NCBI RefSeq assembly: GCF_009936035.1
Contig: NZ_QWEO01000002.1
Coordinates: forward strand, 153,840-217,839
Direction: 5' to 3'
DNA: 64,000 nt
From: Neglectibacter sp. X58
GTDB lineage: Bacteria; Bacillota; Clostridia; Oscillospirales; Acutalibacteraceae
Below are positions 1-12,500 of this stretch, one piece after another. Under the pieces are notes generated by a model. That model made no database searches, was not told where the DNA came from, and saw only the letters and a list, made by a program, of their open reading frames with translations. Position 1 is the first letter of the stretch; each line of letters opens with the position of its first letter. The position numbers and the translations under genes are program-made.

Positions 1-3000
1 CCTCCATCAGCGTATCCACATTGATGGGCTTGGGTATATGCCCGTTCATGCCGCTGCGGATGGCCTCCTGCTTATCCTCCTCAAAGGCGTTGGCTGTCAT
101 GGCCAGGATGGGGATGCGGGAAAGCTTCTTGTTTTTCAGCCTGCGGATTTCCCGCGTAGCCTCATAGCCGTTCATCACAGGCATCTGCACATCCATCAAA
201 ACCAGCCGGTAATACCCGGGCTGGGAGCTTTCCAGCTTTTCCACAGCCGCCTGCCCGTTTTCCGCCACATCAATGGTGAACCCGGCCTCCTCCAGGATAG
301 CCACGGCAATTTCCTGGTTCAGCTCATTGTCCTCCGCCAGCAGGATATGCCCTGTGCGGCGGGCAGGCTTTTCCTCCGCCTTCCCGCCGTCCTCCCGTTC
401 TGTGATAATAGACTGCAGGCAGTCCCGCAGTTCTGAGAGGAACAGGGGCTTGCTGCAAAAAGCGGTAACCCCCGCGCTCCTGGCTTCGTCCTCAATATCC
501 GACCAGTCATAGGCTGTCAGCACAATGATAGGCACTTCCTCGCCTATTTCCTTGCGAACCCGCCTTGCCACCTCAATGCCGTTCATGTCCGGCAGCAGCC
601 AGTCAATGATATAAACGCTGTACTCGTCCTCCCGCATGACAGCCTGCCGGGTACGCAGCACAGCCTCCTTGCCGGAAAGAGTCCACTCAGCCCGCAGGCC
701 GATTTCTTGCAGCATGCAGGTAACGCTGTCGCAGGTGTTGAAGTCATCGTCTACCACCAGCGCCCTGCAGTTCTGCAGTTGGGGGATGGTCTGGGACTCC
801 GGCACGTCCCCATCCAGCTTAAAGGTGAAGCATACCGTAAATTCTGTGCCCACGTTCTGTTTGCTCTTTATGTCAATAGTGCCGTTCATCATGTCCACAA
901 TGTTTTTGGTGATAGCCATGCCCAGCCCAGTGCCCTGTATGCCGCTGGTGGTGGAATTGTGCTCCCGCTCAAAAGGCTCTGCAATGCGGGCCACAAACTC
1001 CTCGCTCATGCCGATGCCTGTATCCCGTATGCAGAACTCATAGCGGGCAAAGCCCTCCGGCGCGCCAGGCTTCTCGGAAATGCGCATGCTCACCATGCCC
1101 CCGGGGCCTGTATACTTGATGGAGTTGCCCAAAAGGTTCAGAAGCACCTGGTTTAGGCGCAGGTTGTCGCAGACAATGTTCTCATGCACCACGTCCACTG
1201 TGTCCATATACAGCTCAAGCTGTTTGGCGTGTACGTCCGCCAGCACAATGTTCCGAAGCCCATGGAGAATCTCCGGCAGGCTGCAGGGCTTTTCTTCCAA
1301 CTGCAGCTTCCCGCTTTCAATGCGGCTCATGTCCAGCACATCGTTTATCAGGCTTAACAGGTGGTTGCCGGAGGTCATAATTTTTTTCAGATATCCCTCC
1401 ACCAGCTCCCGGCTCTCAATATGGGAAACCGCCAGGGCCGTAAAGCCGATAATGGCGTTCATGGGCGTGCGGATGTCGTGGGACATATTGCTGAGGAAAA
1501 CAGTTTTAGCCCGGCTGGCCCGGTTGGCCTGCATCAGGGCGTCCTTTAAAAGGTTGGTCTTTTCCAGCTCCAGCTTTGTCTCCTCGTCAATGCTCCTAAG
1601 GCCCAGCACCACCCGGCCGCTTTCGCCTTCCGCGTCCAGGCGCACTACCTTCATCTGGAAATACCGGGCATCTTCAGCACCCTTGCAGTTGGTACGGTAA
1701 TTGACGTAAAAAATCTGCCGCTGGGAAAGCTCCTGTATAAGGTTGTCCTGGGAGACTGTTTCCCGCATCATGTCCTGGTCGTCCGGGAATACGCAGTTGT
1801 CTATATACCGGCTCATGCACTTGGAAAGCTCCAGCGGGCCGCTGAAGGCCTCGTCCAAGTCCCCGTAAGGGCAGCCTGTAATGCGCAGGGCGTGGCCCTC
1901 CCCGGTTTCCAAATCAAAGAAGCACACCAGGTTATAGTCAATGCTCAAAGCGTGTATCAGGGCCTCCTGCCGGCGGCGCTCGCTTTGCTCCTTCTGCTTC
2001 TGCTCTGTCACGTCCAGCAGGAAGCGCTGGCACACCAGCTCTCCGTTTTCCCGTATCAGCTTGATGTTGCCCATTACATGTATGACTTTTCCATCAGGAT
2101 GCCGCACCCGGTATTCGGCGCTGGCGCTGTCCCCCTCGTTTTTCAGGGAGGTGATAACCTGCCGCAGAGCCTCCTTGTCCTCGTCCAGCACAGAGTCTGC
2201 CATCATGTGGAAGCCCCCGGCCATCATGTCCTCCCGGCAGCCATACCCCAGTATTTCCAAAGCAGCCGGGTTGATGCTCAGCACCTGGGAGCCGTCCAGG
2301 GTATGTACCATCACGCCGCATTCCAGGGAGGTAAACAGCGTCTCCAGGGTGCGGCTCTTCATCTCCAGCTCCTCGGCGTAGGCGCGTTCCTGGGTGATGT
2401 CGATAGCCACGCCCACTGTGCCCATAACAGAACCGTCATAGTCGTACAGGGGAGACTTGTAGGTGGTCAGAAGCCGCTCGCCTCCGCCTGTGCGTATCCG
2501 CTCCTCTGACACGCAGGTCTGCCGCGTGCGCATAACCTCCGCCTCAGATTCGATGCAGGCCGGATCGTCCTCCTCCACGTCCCAGATATAGGCGTGGCCC
2601 TGGCCCTGCACCTGCTCCCGGGTTTTCCCCACTGTGTGGCAGAAGCTGGCGTTCACCTTTTCGTGTATGCCGTCCCATGTTTTATACCACACCAGGTTCG
2701 GCACGCTGTCAATGGTGGCGTCCAGGAACTGCTGGGTTTCCCAGAGATCCATCCTCTGTTTATGCCCTTGCTGCCACCGGGCAAAGCGGAACCGGGCCTC
2801 TTCCTGGCCCATAGGCAGAAACCACACGTCTGAAAGGCCGCCAAGGGGCAATCCTGGGGCCTGTTCCTGTTCTGCCAGCACAATTAAATCCCCGTCTGGC
2901 TTTTTAGACTCCAGCAGGGGCTTCAGAAATTCTTCAGGGTTTTTTCCCCGCACATCGGCAAAAATCACGTCTGCCCTGGCGGCAAGCCTGCACACAGGCT

Positions 3001-3115
3001 CCTCGCTCTGGGAAAATTCATGGGTCATGCCCTCCAGGGGCGCCTCCTCCTGGAAGGCTTCCAGCTCTGCCCCGGCAGGGCCAGCCCAATACAAATGCAC
3101 ATGGCACCGATACAT
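1..3115 (-). CDS. Hybrid sensor histidine kinase with PAS domains and two receiver domains (3' end outside window)
   Basis: This is a reverse-strand frame open for 1038 codons from the ATG at 3115-3113; no stop is reached before the window edge. The translation shows a receiver-like or degenerate N-terminus (about residues 1-110), PAS-type regions (about 125-510), a HisKA box with SHDIRTP (His about 546), an HATPase domain with DTGIGM and GTGLGM, then two receiver domains. The first receiver has the acidic VVDDD pocket near 787 and acceptor Asp near 837. The second has LLAEDN near 923 and acceptor Asp near 975 in LMDVQMP. This is a phosphorelay-type sensor, probably cytoplasmic because no membrane segment is visible. 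The input signal is unknown. AGGAG lies about 12 nt before the ATG. It is divergent from cwlJ, with no evident functional link. Confidence 0.93.
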   Translation of the reverse strand, partial: MYRCHVHLYWAGPAGAELEAFQEEAPLEGMTHEFSQSEEPVCRLAARADVIFADVRGKNPEEFLKPLLESKKPDGDLIVLAEQEQAPGLPLGGLSDVWFLPMGQEEARFRFARWQQGHKQRMDLWETQQFLDATIDSVPNLVWYKTWDGIHEKVNASFCHTVGKTREQVQGQGHAYIWDVEEDDPACIESEAEVMRTRQTCVSEERIRTGGGERLLTTYKSPLYDYDGSVMGTVGVAIDITQERAYAEELEMKSRTLETLFTSLECGVMVHTLDGSQVLSINPAALEILGYGCREDMMAGGFHMMADSVLDEDKEALRQVITSLKNEGDSASAEYRVRHPDGKVIHVMGNIKLIRENGELVCQRFLLDVTEQKQKEQSERRRQEALIHALSIDYNLVCFFDLETGEGHALRITGCPYGDLDEAFSGPLELSKCMSRYIDNCVFPDDQDMMRETVSQDNLIQELSQRQIFYVNYRTNCKGAEDARYFQMKVVRLDAEGESGRVVLGLRSIDEETKLELEKTNLLKDALMQANRASRAKTVFLSNMSHDIRTPMNAIIGFTALAVSHIESRELVEGYLKKIMTSGNHLLSLINDVLDMSRIESGKLQLEEKPCSLPEILHGLRNIVLADVHAKQLELYMDTVDVVHENIVCDNLRLNQVLLNLLGNSIKYTGPGGMVSMRISEKPGAPEGFARYEFCIRDTGIGMSEEFVARIAEPFEREHNSTTSGIQGTGLGMAITKNIVDMMNGTIDIKSKQNVGTEFTVCFTFKLDGDVPESQTIPQLQNCRALVVDDDFNTCDSVTCMLQEIGLRAEWTLSGKEAVLRTRQAVMREDEYSVYIIDWLLPDMNGIEVARRVRKEIGEEVPIIVLTAYDWSDIEDEARSAGVTAFCSKPLFLSELRDCLQSIITEREDGGKAEEKPARRTGHILLAEDNELNQEIAVAILEEAGFTIDVAENGQAAVEKLESSQPGYYRLVLMDVQMPVMNGYEATREIRRLKNKKLSRIPILAMTANAFEEDKQEAIRSGMNGHIPKPINVDTLME

Positions 3116-3178
3116 AAACTGTTTTCACTCCTGTATGCAATAATGTACGCACTTGGCCGCCGTACTCTTCCAACTTAT

Positions 3179-3207
3179 ATTTTACAAAATCCCGGCCCCG
3201 GTGTCAA
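3179..3207 (-). promoter_or_regulatory. Sigma-A type promoter of the hybrid kinase
   Basis: Read on the reverse strand, TTGACA (3207-3202), a 17-bp spacer and TAAAAT (3184-3179) form a near-consensus promoter about 65 bp upstream of the kinase ATG. Confidence 0.7.
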
Positions 3208-3335
3208 TATTCCGGCGCTTTTTTTACAGGAAAACCCTCCGATAATACAGCCAGCCTCCCCCGCATACGGCGGCCTTCCCTTTCATAGATATGACAAGGC
3301 GGTAAAATAAAAGAAGGAAGGATTGGGAAAAACCG

Positions 3336-3770
3336 ATGGCATTTTCCGACAGGGAGCTTTTAGCCCGCATTGTGGAATGTGAAGCCGGCGGTGAAGGCGA
3401 GACGGGTATGCAGGCAGTGGCCTGCGTGGTGATGAACCGGGTAATTGTGACATATGGGGAATACGGCAGGCTGGATACGGTCCGGCAGGTGGTATACCAG
3501 CCCCGGCAGTTCACCTGCGCCATGGAAACCGTAGGCGGGAAGTACAACATGCAGAACCTTTACAATATGCGCCCTACGGACGTACATTTCCAAATCGCGG
3601 ACTGGGCCATGGCAGGGGGACGCCTTACAAACCTGGGCTTTGCCCTCTGGTTTTATAATCCCTTCAAGCCCACCTGCCGGGATAACTTCCCCTCTTCCGT
3701 AGGGGAATTCGTTATCCGCATCGGGGATCACTGCTTTTATAACCCCACAGACCAGTACGCGGAAACCTGA
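3336..3770 (+). CDS. cwlJ: CwlJ-type spore cortex-lytic cell wall hydrolase
   Basis: The 144-aa protein matches the SleB/CwlJ hydrolase domain over its whole length: an N-terminal LLARIVECEAGGEGETGMQ block, a central YQPRQF, and a C-terminal FALWFYNP then HCFYNPT block that parallels CwlJ closely. Like CwlJ it lacks a signal peptide and a peptidoglycan-binding domain, which fits loading onto the spore from the mother cell. CwlJ enzymes degrade cortex muramic-lactam peptidoglycan during Ca-DPA-triggered germination. The start was chosen at ATG 3336 preceded by GAAGGAAGG. The next gene, 14 nt downstream, looks like GerQ, the protein CwlJ needs for its localisation, which supports the assignment. 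A sporulation sigma promoter would be expected; only a weak GCATA plus CATAGATA pair is visible upstream. Confidence 0.85.
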   Translation: MAFSDRELLARIVECEAGGEGETGMQAVACVVMNRVIVTYGEYGRLDTVRQVVYQPRQFTCAMETVGGKYNMQNLYNMRPTDVHFQIADWAMAGGRLTNLGFALWFYNPFKPTCRDNFPSSVGEFVIRIGDHCFYNPTDQYAET

Positions 3771-3784
3771 AGGAGGTACAGCTT

Positions 3785-4228
3785 ATGGATAACAGCACAA
3801 AAGACCGGGGCACAAACTCTCCCGCCATGCAGCGGCTTCGCAGGCGGGCAGACTACACCTGCACGCCGGAAGGCGCGGGGGAAATGGACAATTTCCGCCA
3901 CCCCGTGCAGCCCACCTTTGACTCTGAGGAGATGCAAGGCTCCATGCAGGCCATTCTGGCGGACAATATTGGAAACTACGTGGTTATCGAGTTCCTCATC
4001 GGCTCCAACGAGCTTATCCGCAAGCAGGGTATGCTCTATTTTGTAGGCCGCAGCTTCATCACCCTCTATGACGAGCACGCCAACAACTTCATTGTCTGCG
4101 ATATTTTCTCTGTCCGTTTCGTCTATTTTTATATGCCCGGGGACCGCCCCCGGTATAACTACAACCTCCTGCCCCCTGTCAGCGGTGAGCCTGGCATGGG
4201 CATGGCGCCCCAGGGCCGCAGGCGGTAA
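3785..4228 (+). CDS. GerQ-like spore coat protein
   Basis: The protein has 147 aa. Residues about 55-115 form a compact beta-rich block (GNYVVIEFLIGSNELIRKQG, then FITLYDEHANNFIVCDIFS, then VRFVYFY) with the length and strand pattern of the GerQ coat domain. The N-terminus is polar and the C-terminus ends in a Gly/Pro/Arg-rich tail. In bacilli GerQ is a coat protein required for CwlJ to assemble at the cortex-coat interface. Here it follows cwlJ by 14 nt with its own GGAGG site, so co-transcription is very likely. Sequence identity to Bacillus GerQ looks low by eye, so the call rests on domain pattern plus gene order. Confidence 0.65.
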   Translation: MDNSTKDRGTNSPAMQRLRRRADYTCTPEGAGEMDNFRHPVQPTFDSEEMQGSMQAILADNIGNYVVIEFLIGSNELIRKQGMLYFVGRSFITLYDEHANNFIVCDIFSVRFVYFYMPGDRPRYNYNLLPPVSGEPGMGMAPQGRRR

Positions 4229-4426
4229 ACTCTTTGCGCCGCGCCGCCTGAATCGCCCTTTTTTGTCAAAATCCGCCCCTGCTGCATAGAATGTCCTGTA
4301 TGGGAAAATCCAGGCATACCCAGGCCGGGAGACAGTGTCTGCCTGTCCCTTCCCCCAGCAGGCGGGAAAACAGGCAAAAGCGCCCCCGCCTGGCCTATCA
4401 GAATCCTGGAGGAAGGGGGAGAGGAC

Positions 4427-4876
4427 ATGCGGGGAACAGGCGGGCTATGGGCTTCTGTGCCGGATATGGCATCCCGGGAAAAGCAGGAGGCGTTGCGCCT
4501 GCTGGAGGAATCCCAGGGGCTTCTGGGCGCCATCCTAATGGGGGTGGCCCTGCAATACCGCTCCCTGGACATGGAGCGGGCAAAGCTTCTTGCAGGCGGG
4601 GAGGAAGCCTGCGGCCCAGGGCCGGAAGACGTGCGGATGGCGGCGTCCCTTATCACGCTGTGCGCCCTGTTCGGATTCCAGCGGCAGGCGGAAGGGCTGG
4701 CGGCCCGGGAAGCCCAAAGCGGGGAAGCGCCGGACATGATGGACGTGAAGCTGGGGGCTGTGAGCATCCTCATATCCCTGCTGCGCCTAGTGCGCCTGCA
4801 AGAGGCTTTCCGGGAAGCCGGGCCTGCCGGAAAGCAGGCGCAACTGGAAGCTTTGGACGAAATGCCCGATCTGTAA
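4427..4876 (+). CDS. Unknown soluble helical protein
   Basis: 149 aa, not recognised. It begins after a strong GGAGGAAGGGGGAG site and ends just before a clear terminator, so it is a real gene. The sequence is largely predicted helix, rich in Glu, Ala and Leu, with no signal peptide and no clear membrane span, although the segments around MAASLITLCALFGF and GAVSILISLLRLVRL are amphipathic to hydrophobic. The region 4229-4426 before it contains no other supported gene. Its position downstream of cwlJ-gerQ could indicate a sporulation role, but nothing in the sequence proves it. Confidence 0.7.
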   Translation: MRGTGGLWASVPDMASREKQEALRLLEESQGLLGAILMGVALQYRSLDMERAKLLAGGEEACGPGPEDVRMAASLITLCALFGFQRQAEGLAAREAQSGEAPDMMDVKLGAVSILISLLRLVRLQEAFREAGPAGKQAQLEALDEMPDL

Positions 4877-4892
4877 AGAGACGGCCTGCCAA

Positions 4893-4934
4893 AAAAGAGC
4901 GCCTTTCTTTTACCTGGGAAAGGCGCTCTTTTCT
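4893..4934 (+). terminator. Rho-independent terminator
   Basis: The stem AAGAGCGCCTTTC pairs with GGAAAGGCGCTCTT and is followed by TTCTT, directly after the unknown 149-aa gene. It faces truB, which ends convergently at 4982. Confidence 0.85.
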
Positions 4935-4981
4935 TCCATTCATTCGTTTCTATAAAGCCAAACGAAAGCTTTTCCTGTTTC

Positions 4982-5902
4982 TCACAGTTCCCCCAGCAGC
5001 TTTACAAAGTCCAGCCGTCCCAGTTGCCCCTGCCAGCGGCCCAGGCCTAAAAAGCGCCTTTCCGGCCCGTAAATCCGGCAGAGGGATCTTTCCTCCGGCG
5101 GAGGCGGGGCCAAGCGCAGACGGGCTGTGTCCAGCCAGCCCCCGTTCAAAAAGCGGGCGCTTTGGGCAGCGCTCACTAAAACCGCCGGGCAGGCGGCAAA
5201 CAGGGAGTCTGCAGGCCGCAGCACAGAAGGCAATTCCCCCTGGCCCGCCAGCTCTTTCAGGCGCTCCAGGGGCAAAGCGTCCTCCAGGGAGAACCCGCAG
5301 GCCCTGGTGCGGCGCAGGGCCGTCATGGTGCCCGCCGTGCCTGCCGCCCGGGCAATGTCCTCAATGAGCACCCGGATATAGGTGCCTTTAGAGCAGGAAA
5401 CCGCCAGTTCCCCTTCCCGGGCTTCCCCATCGTAAGCGCCCAGCTCCAGGGAAAAAATGGTGACAGGCCTTGCCCTGCGCTCCACCTCCAGCCCTTTGCG
5501 GGCCAGCTCATACAGGCGCCTGCCGCCGACAGACACAGCGGAATACATGGGCGGCACCTGGAGGATATCCCCCCGGAAGCCCTTCAGGGCCTCCTCCAGC
5601 CTTTCCCGGCTTACAGGGGTTTCGTCTGTCTCCACCACCTGCCCGGTACAGTCCCCGGTGTCCCGCCGCTCTCCCAGCCGGAAGGAGGCCCGGTATTCCT
5701 TCCCCGTGTCCGCCAGCAGGCCGCAGGCCTTGGCGGCCCGGCCCAGCAGCAGGGGCAGCACCCCGGTTGCCATGGGATCCAGCGTGCCTGTGTGGCCGAT
5801 TTTTTTCTCCCTGGAAAGCCCCCGCACCACAGCCACCGCGTCAAAGGACGTGAAGCCCTGGGGCTTGTCCAGCACGATTACGCCGTTCAAAGAAACTGCC
5901 AT
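4982..5902 (-). CDS. truB: tRNA pseudouridine(55) synthase
   Basis: TruB converts U55 in the T-loop of tRNA to pseudouridine. From ATG 5902 the protein has 306 aa. The N-terminal block [16 protein letters not shown] is followed by [15 protein letters not shown], with catalytic Asp near residue 42, then the [10 protein letters not shown] and [11 protein letters not shown] motifs of the TruB family. The C-terminus carries a PUA-like tail. Start choice is uncertain. Family members usually begin right at the NGV block, which would use the TTG at 5890, and comparison with four other genes sharing the same leader also points to 5890. ATG 5902 and an upstream in-frame ATG at 5920 lie inside the leader hairpin region. 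truB normally follows rbfA; here it stands alone. Confidence 0.93.
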   Translation of the reverse strand: MAVSLNGVIVLDKPQGFTSFDAVAVVRGLSREKKIGHTGTLDPMATGVLPLLLGRAAKACGLLADTGKEYRASFRLGERRDTGDCTGQVVETDETPVSRERLEEALKGFRGDILQVPPMYSAVSVGGRRLYELARKGLEVERRARPVTIFSLELGAYDGEAREGELAVSCSKGTYIRVLIEDIARAAGTAGTMTALRRTRACGFSLEDALPLERLKELAGQGELPSVLRPADSLFAACPAVLVSAAQSARFLNGGWLDTARLRLAPPPPEERSLCRIYGPERRFLGLGRWQGQLGRLDFVKLLGEL

Positions 5903-5968
5903 GGGATACAGGGCATGCACAAAAAGCCATGAAATAACAGCGCTTTGTGCCCAGTATCTTTCCTTTCC
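5888..5968 (-). promoter_or_regulatory. Hairpin leader of truB (leader family copy 1)
   Basis: On the reverse strand GGAAAGGAAA is followed by a hairpin whose outer arms are GATACTGGGC (5958-5949) and GCCCTGTATC (5914-5905), then CCATGG, a T-rich stretch and TTG. Layout and conserved bases match copies at lacZ, tagD, the epimerase and the aminopeptidase gene. Confidence 0.75.
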
Positions 5969-6010
5969 ATCGTATTTTTCATACTGTCTCTCCTCTCCAA
6001 AATTAAAGGT

Positions 6011-6092
6011 TTCAGGGCTTAGGGCTTTGCCCCTAAGAACCCCGCCACCCCTTTTGAAAAAGGGGTGGAACCTAAAACTAATTTAAGGTTTG
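6011..6092 (-). repeat. Intergenic TTTTAGG palindromic repeat, copy 1
   Basis: Reverse-strand sequence AATTAGTTTTAGGTTCCACC is followed by a CCACCCCTTTT/AAAAGGGGTGG hairpin and then a TTAGGGGC/GCCCTAA hairpin. It belongs to the same family as 36111-36180, 43586-43700, 52305-52373 and 59887-60050. It lies between lacZ and truB. Confidence 0.7.
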
Positions 6093-6105
6093 CCCATGGG
6101 TTCCC

Positions 6106-9186
<3,081 letters not shown>

Positions 9187-9207
9187 TTATGTATGGGATG
9201 TGCCCTT

Positions 9208-9258
9208 CCTGAAAGGGCGGGAGGCCGTCTGGAAATTTGACTTTCCCGCCTGAAAGGG
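9208..9258. repeat. Two CCTGAAAGGG direct repeats upstream of lacZ
   Basis: CCTGAAAGGG occurs at 9208-9217 and 9249-9258, start to start 41 bp (about four helical turns), in the lacZ upstream region. The arrangement could be a regulator-binding site; no regulator is identified. Confidence 0.4.
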
Positions 9259-9307
9259 ATATACTGGTACAAATAAGCTTACACTGAAAATTCCATGCCG
9301 TCAAGCC

Positions 9308-9473
9308 CTAGAGTCTGTCTTAAAACTCCGAAAAACCGTCTTTTTGTCCAGTGACAAGCGGTTTCTGTGTTAAAAATCCTCGAAATACGAAAGTATCTCT
9401 TGCGGTTTTCGCCTTGAAACCGCCCGCCCTGAACAAAAATACTGGCATTTCTCCGGTTTTAAAACAGACTCTA
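9308..9473. mobile_element. MITE-like element 1
   Basis: About 165 bp bounded by inverted repeats TAGAGTCTGTCTTAAAAC at the left and GTTTTAAAACAGACTCTAA at the right, with no coding capacity. Boundaries coincide with CTA/TAA-like target sequence. It sits between lacZ and the GT-C gene. Confidence 0.65.
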
Positions 9474-9570
9474 AAAAGAACAAGAGCGCCCGGCCTTTTT
9501 ACACAGCGGGTTTCCCGGCTGTTTTCAGCCAGGCGCTTCCCTGCAAAACGAAAGGAACGCAACGCCGCCT

Positions 9571-12500
9571 ATGGGAATTGAAATCATTGTATCCATCACC
9601 TTTGCCGCCCTGCTGGTATACCAGGGCGGCAGGCGCCAAAAGGAAGCCGCGCTGGACAGGTTCGCCCTCTGGGGCGGGCTTCTGCTTTTTTCCGCCTTTT
9701 TGCTGCGCCTGCTGCTGGGATATTACACCCAGGGCTACCAGACAGATATCGACACCTTTAAAAGCTGGGGCCGCATTTTAAACGAGGTGGGCTTTAAGCG
9801 GCTGTACCAGCAGGATATTTACCTGGACTATCCCCCGGGCTACCTGTATGTGCTGGGGCTGCTGGACAGGATAAGGCTGCTTCTGGGCCTGCCGGAGGCA
9901 AGCGGGGGCTACACCCTTCTGATGAAAACCCCGGCCATTTTCGCGGATCTCCTCTGCGGCTGGGCCTTGCTGCGGCTGGGCCGCCCCCGGATAGGGGACA
10001 GGGCCGCCCTTTTTGTAAGCGGGGCCTATCTGTTCTGCCCTGCTGTGCTGGTAAACTCTGCCCAGTGGGGCCAGGTGGATTCCTTCTGCACCGCCCTGCT
10101 GCTAGGCTCTGTGCTGCTGCTTTATAAGGAGAAATATCCCCTCTCCGGCCTTATCTACGGCCTTGCCGTTATCTGCAAGCCCCAGATGCTGATTTTCGCC
10201 CCCCTGTACCTGTTCTTTGCCCTCAAGCGCAGGCGCTGGGCGGGATTAGGGCTGGGGATTGCCTGCGCCCTCTTTGCCATCCTTTTGTGCTCCCTGCCTT
10301 TTACCAAGGGCTTCAACTTCCTCTGGCTCATTGAAAAATACCGGGCCACCCTGGAGTATTATGACTACTACTCCTTAAACGCCTACAACTTCTGGGCGCT
10401 TATTGGCAAACACTGGCAGTATCTTCCCGGCCCCGGCCTGCATAAAACCCTTTTGACCCTTGCCGCCCCTGTCCTGGCCACCGCCTGCTGCGGGGCTGTT
10501 ATATTCCTTTCCCGGCGGAAGGACTGCCTTTTCATCTGCCCTTCTGTGCTCATGGCCGTAATGTACCTGTTCGGCGTGAAAATGCACGAGCGGTATCTGT
10601 TCCCCATGTTCCTGTTTTTGCTGCTGGCCTTTATCGCCGTAGGGGACAAGCGCCTGCTGTGGGCCTATGGCCTTGCCTGCGGCATCAATTACCTGAACGT
10701 GGCCCATGTGCTGTGGATTTTCCACTATCTGGGAAACAATTACGATCCCAACCACTGGACAGTGCAGGTGCAGTCCTTTTTGCAGGCAGGCACCCTGGGA
10801 TACTTTTTCTATGTGGCATATTCTGTCTATATCCGGGGGAAAATCTGCCCGCCCCAAAGGGAACGCGCCGCCGGCAAGCCTTGGGTTTTCCCCAAGGGCG
10901 CAAAAATGTGCCGGGCCGACTGGCTGTGCATGGCCCTTGTCACCCTGTGCTATGCGGGGACAGCCTTCTGGAACCTGGGAGGGCATACGGCTGCCATAAG
11001 CCCCTGGACGCCTCTTGAAGGGGAGCAGGCTGTGCTGGAAGCCCAGGGGGAGGCCGACGCCCTCCACTACTGCGCGGGCATAGCCCCGGACGTCCAGGGC
11101 TATGCCGCCCGGGTGGGAACCCAGGTGCAGGTGGAGGTGAGCGGGGACGGGCAGGCCTGGACAGACTGCGGCACTTTGCCGGAATGCTATGTGTTTGCCT
11201 GGCAGCAGTTCTCTTTGCCGGAAAAGGCCCGGTATGTGCGCCTTACAGCCCCGGACAGCTTTACCGCCATCAATGAAATCGGCCTTTCTGACGGAAGCGG
11301 CCTTTTGCCTCTCACAGCCCAAGGCCCCGGGGCTGAAAAGCTTGTGGACGAGCAGGGGGCTGTGCCCCTTTCCACCACCTATGAAAACTCTGCCTATTTC
11401 GATGAAATCTACCATGCCCGCACAGCCTATGAACACCTTCAGGGCCTGGAGCCATATGAAAACACCCATCCGCCTTTAGGCAAATACATCATTGCCCTGG
11501 GCATCTCCCTTTTTGGCATGAACCCCTTTGGCTGGCGCTTTATGGGGACGCTGTTCGGGGTTTTGATGCTGCCAGTGTTCTACTATCTGGCAAAGCAGCT
11601 TTTGGGCAAAACCTGGCTGTGCGCCATGGGAACCTTCCTCTTTGCCTTTGACTTCATGCACTTCACCCAAACCCGCATTGCCACCATCGACACCTATGCC
11701 GTATTTTTCCTGCTGCTGATGTATAGCTGCATGTGGGCTTTCCTCCGCCAGGACATCCTCCGGGACGGCTGGAGGCGGCTGCTTCCCCCCCTGGCCCTTT
11801 CCGGGCTTTTCACGGGACTGGGCATTGCCTCCAAGTGGACATGCGCTTACGGCGCTGTGGGCCTTGCGGTGCTGTACTTTTGGAAGCTGTGGATACAGCT
11901 AAGGGAGGAAAAGCAGGCAGGCCGGGACATGCGCCCCGCCCTTATAAAGGCTGGGAAGCTGTGCGGCTGGTGCTGCCTGTTCTTTGTCCTCATCCCCTTT
12001 GTCCTGTATTTCTGCGCCTTCCTGCCCATGACCACCCTGCCCCACAACGCAGGCAATATCTGGGGGAGTTTCTGGAACTACCAGACGAACATGTTTCACT
12101 ATCATGCCCAATTGCAGGCAGAGCACTATTTCGCCTCCCCCTGGTACGAATGGCCTGTTGACCTGCGGCCCATCTGGTATTTTGCCGGCGGCGGGGAAGG
12201 GGCCTACAGCACCATTTCCGCCATGGGCAGCCCCCTGCTCTGGTGGGCGGGGCTGCTGGCCTTGCCGGGAGCGGCAGTCCTGCTTTTGCGGGACAGGCGG
12301 GCAAACTGCGCCCTGCTGCTAGCAGGCTACCTTTCCGTATACCTGCCCTGGGTGCTGGTGCCCCGGCTCACCTTCATCTACCATTATTTCACTGCTGTGC
12401 CCTTCCTGGTGCTGGCCCTGCTGGCAGCAGTGGGACGCTGGGAGGAAACGCCCCTTTTCTCCCGCAGCATCCGCCTGGGCGCAGGCCGGGAGGGCGCTCC

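Noticed and set aside
4291..5367. 358-codon forward frame overlapping the unknown gene and truB
   Set aside because: Crosses a terminator, is Arg/Pro/Gly-rich and competes with two better supported genes.
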